Origin: Deltaproteobacteria bacterium
GTDB lineage: Bacteria > Myxococcota > Myxococcia > Myxococcales > SZAS-1
Reading direction: 5' to 3'
DNA length: 64,000 bases
Assembly (NCBI GenBank): GCA_018266075.1
Contig: JAFEBB010000031.1
Location: forward strand, 1 to 64,000
Every line of letters starts with the position of its first letter. The first letter of the stretch is position 1. Below, one piece after another: positions 62,082 to 64,000 of the stretch. Below the pieces are notes generated by a model, which saw only the letters and a program-made list of their open reading frames with translations, was not told the origin of the DNA and made no database searches. Position numbers and translations under genes: made by a program.

Positions 62082-62702
62082 CTACTGGCCTTTGATGACG
62101 TCGCGCGCCTTGTCGGCCTGCGCGGTGGGCACGAGCAGCAAGGTCGCCGGCGGATCCGTCGGATCCGCGGGATCCAGCTCGACGTCCTGGCGCGCACGCA
62201 GCACCGCGCTGATGCCCGCGGCCGCCAGCGCCTGCGCCCAGCGCGCCGCCACCTGCTCGCTCTCCGTCTCGCCGACCACCACGTGATCTTCCGTCGCGGC
62301 CTCTTCTTCTTCGGCGGCCTTGGCGGCGGCGTCGGCCTCGGCGTCGAGCTCCTGCTTGCGCGCGTTGATCGCCGCCTGCGCGGGCTGGAGCTTGTCGGCC
62401 GGGGCGAGCACCTCCCAGAACGAGCTCGCGCCGGGCGTGACCAGCACGTCCACCATGGCGCGTCGGCGGGCGCGCGAGAAGGTGGGGATGCCGGCCTCGC
62501 GCACCGCGGCCACGAAGGCCTCGGCCTCGAACGGATCGGTGGTGGTGGCCACGGTGACGAACCCTGGCCCGCCTGGCCGCGGGGAGGGCAGGCTGCCGCG
62601 GATCTCCCGGCCCTCCGCCTCGCTCACCAGGGGCACCAGGCAGGCGTCGCACTGCTCGGCCTCGTCGCGAAACTCGCCCAGACAGCTCGGGCAGACCTTC
62701 AT
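62082..62702 (-). CDS. Zinc-ribbon protein with a DUF2007-like domain
   Basis: The 206-residue cytosolic protein opens with a zinc ribbon (KVCPSCLGEF and EQCDACLVPLV). Then follows a region with the pattern VATTTDPFEAEAFVAAVREAGI, typical of DUF2007 (putative signal-transducing) domains, repeated after an Ala/Glu-rich coiled coil (VVVGETESEQVAARWAQAL). The ATG at 62702 is preferred over an upstream start at 62744. It is convergent with the Cys-rich lipoprotein and divergent from hpf. Function unknown. Confidence 0.72.
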   Translation of the reverse strand: MKVCPSCLGEFRDEAEQCDACLVPLVSEAEGREIRGSLPSPRPGGPGFVTVATTTDPFEAEAFVAAVREAGIPTFSRARRRAMVDVLVTPGASSFWEVLAPADKLQPAQAAINARKQELDAEADAAAKAAEEEEAATEDHVVVGETESEQVAARWAQALAAAGISAVLRARQDVELDPADPTDPPATLLLVPTAQADKARDVIKGQ

Positions 62703-62838
62703 GTTCGCTCCCTTGCGAAGGTCAAAGCCTACCTCGCTGCGCACGCTCCGGCGCGCGGCAAGTGCAGCGGACGTTCAGTCCGGGCCCTGCCCCTTTCCGC
62801 ACCCGCCCCGCGCCACCAACTTCAGGACGGAGGCGACC

Positions 62839-63291
62839 ATGAAGGTGATCATCCAGGCCCGGCACATCGAGTTGTCGGACGCGCTGCGCAACTACTGCGA
62901 GACGCATCTCGTGGACCACGTGCGGCGCTTCTACGACAACGACGCGGCGCAGCTGGTCATCCAGTTCAACGACGCGAACGGCAGCAAGGGCGGCAACGAC
63001 CAGGAGGTGCACCTCACCTTCCACATGCCGAACGCGCGCGCCTTTCACGTGGAGGAGGTCACCGACGACGCCTTCAAGAGCCTGGACCTCGCGCGCGACC
63101 GCTTGATCCGCCGCGTGAAGGAGGAGATCCGCCGGGCGCGACAGCCCTCCGGCCATGGCCCGCTGGAGCGTCCGCTGGGGCGCACCGGCGCGGCGGCCGA
63201 GCGGCAGGTCGAGGCGCGCGAGCTGGATCCAGGCGCGTCGAGGCCGAAGGCGCCGCACATCGACGAGCCGGTTCCCAGCGGCCAGAAGTGA
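62839..63291 (+). CDS. hpf: Ribosome hibernation promoting factor (HPF/RaiA family)
   Basis: The 150-residue protein begins MKVIIQARHIELSDALRN, the usual start of the HPF/RaiA S30AE domain, and continues with the basic helix ARDRLIRRVKEEIRRAR. The strands and helices of the domain fill about residues 1-105. The C-terminal tail is disordered and not the dimerisation domain of long HPF. A GGAGG precedes the ATG. It binds the 30S decoding region and silences ribosomes in stationary phase. Confidence 0.9.
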   Translation: MKVIIQARHIELSDALRNYCETHLVDHVRRFYDNDAAQLVIQFNDANGSKGGNDQEVHLTFHMPNARAFHVEEVTDDAFKSLDLARDRLIRRVKEEIRRARQPSGHGPLERPLGRTGAAAERQVEARELDPGASRPKAPHIDEPVPSGQK

Positions 63292-63326
63292 CGGCCGTCG
63301 GACGAGGAACGCGCTAGAACCAGATC

Positions 63327-64000
63327 ATGGATCTGTTCGAGCGCGCCGCCGCGAACGACAAGAGCCGCCAGCCGCTCGCCGAGCGCATGCGCCCACGCAC
63401 GCTCGACGAGGTGGTGGGCCAGCCCGAGCTCACCGGCGCGGGGCACCTGCTCCAGCGCGCCATCGCCAGCGACCGCATTCCGTCGATGATCTTCTGGGGC
63501 CCGCCGGGCACAGGGAAGACCACCCTCGCGCGGGTGATCGCGCACTCCACGGGCGCCGACTTCACCGCGCTGTCCGCGGTGCTCTCCGGCGTGGCCGACA
63601 TCCGCAAGGCCATCGCCGAGGCGAACACGCGCTGGGCCGAGCACCGCAAGCGGACGATCTTGTTCGTCGACGAGATCCACCGCTTCAACAAGGCCCAGCA
63701 GGACGCGCTGCTGCCGCACGTGGAGAGCGGCACGGTCACGCTCATCGGCGCGACGACGGAGAACCCGAGCTTCGAGGTGAACGCGGCGCTGCTGTCGCGC
63801 GCGCGGGTGCTGGTGCTCAAGCCGCTCGGCGAGCCGGAGCTGCAGGATCTGCTGCAGCGGGCGCTGACCTCCGAGCGCGGACTCAACAATAAGGTTCAGC
63901 TTGCGCCCGACGCGGCCACGGCCATTGCGGCCGCGAGCTTCGGCGATGCGCGGAAGGCGCTCACGGCGCTGGAGGTCGCAGCGGATCAGGTCGGATCCGG
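63327..64000 (+). CDS. rarA: Replication-associated recombination protein RarA (partial)
   Basis: The gene runs off the window end, so only about 224 residues are seen. The AAA+ clamp-loader-like protein shows [19 protein letters not shown], Walker [16 protein letters not shown], Walker [21 protein letters not shown] and sensor 1 [20 protein letters not shown]. RarA (MgsA) acts at stalled forks. It lies 35 nt downstream of hpf and may be cotranscribed with it. A weak palindrome (CAAC AATAAG GTTC) lies at 63884-63897. Confidence 0.93.
   Translation, partial: MDLFERAAANDKSRQPLAERMRPRTLDEVVGQPELTGAGHLLQRAIASDRIPSMIFWGPPGTGKTTLARVIAHSTGADFTALSAVLSGVADIRKAIAEANTRWAEHRKRTILFVDEIHRFNKAQQDALLPHVESGTVTLIGATTENPSFEVNAALLSRARVLVLKPLGEPELQDLLQRALTSERGLNNKVQLAPDAATAIAAASFGDARKALTALEVAADQVGS

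Noticed and set aside
63884-63897. CAAC AATAAG GTTC in rarA as a full WAAC-N6-GTTW site
   Set aside because: Both outer bases deviate from W. It is kept only as a weak match and not counted among the eleven.

Overview
This is a high-GC window (roughly 70% G+C by eye), densely packed with genes, most of them in short operons with 1-4 nt start/stop overlaps. It most likely comes from a member of the Myxococcota (a myxobacterium or close relative). The main reasons are an MglA-type polarity GTPase beside a sensor histidine kinase, a MYXO-CTERM-like tail (Gly-Gly-Cys, hydrophobic stretch, Arg cluster) on a large cysteine-repeat protein, many lipoproteins with Ser/Thr/Gly linkers, and an LPS-type outer membrane (kdsA, kdsC, lnt). 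The species cannot be named from the sequence.

Layout. 0-6.6 kb: a 31-bp tandem repeat, rlmE, a stand-alone MshEN protein, a GNAT/MiaE-like/phosphatase operon, a 39-residue membrane peptide, gluQ and a PEGA protein. 6.7-12.3 kb: an adenylate-forming ligase coupled to a cysteine desulfurase, then hutF coupled to an M20 deacylase. 12.3-16.3 kb: a hydrolase, phhB, and a dapD-dapE-thioredoxin operon. 16.3-25 kb: an ABC exporter with a CapA-like protein, a large lipoprotein, a TatT/TatP TRAP-associated pair without a permease, a glycosyltransferase-methyltransferase fusion and a peptidoglycan-binding protein. 25-29 kb: kdsA-kdsC-lipoprotein facing a DUF1285-like/Rieske-reductase operon. 29-33 kb: an M20 deacylase, astA and astD (arginine succinyltransferase pathway). 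33-39.7 kb: a Cys-rich lipoprotein, lnt, and prfB with its programmed frameshift, followed by an NTF2-like protein and a methyltransferase that carries a natural His6 stretch. 39.9-46.4 kb: a ThDP enzyme with an isochorismatase-like hydrolase, the Cys-repeat surface protein, a START-like protein and a MoxR ATPase. 46.5-53.6 kb: a small membrane-protein gene between inverted repeats, dsbD, and the operon iscS-iscU-iscA-hscB-hscA-fdx without iscR. 53.6-64 kb: envelope proteins, a VWA protein, the MglA-like GTPase/histidine kinase/HEAT cluster, hpf and the start of rarA.

The most unusual signal is not a gene. Two AT-rich palindromes recur through this GC-rich DNA, mostly inside coding regions and at the cost of rare codons: GATATATC (8 exact copies) and WAAC-N6-GTTW (11 exact copies, plus weaker ones). 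The first occurs in all three reading phases, which points to a DNA-level role such as a dispersed protein-binding or chromosome-organising site. I do not recognise either motif as a described element.

Functionally the window is mostly housekeeping: Fe-S cluster assembly, translation and RNA modification, lysine/peptidoglycan precursor and KDO synthesis, lipoprotein maturation, and breakdown of histidine and arginine. Lineage-specific envelope proteins are interspersed. No phage, insertion sequence, CRISPR array, rRNA or convincing tRNA was seen.
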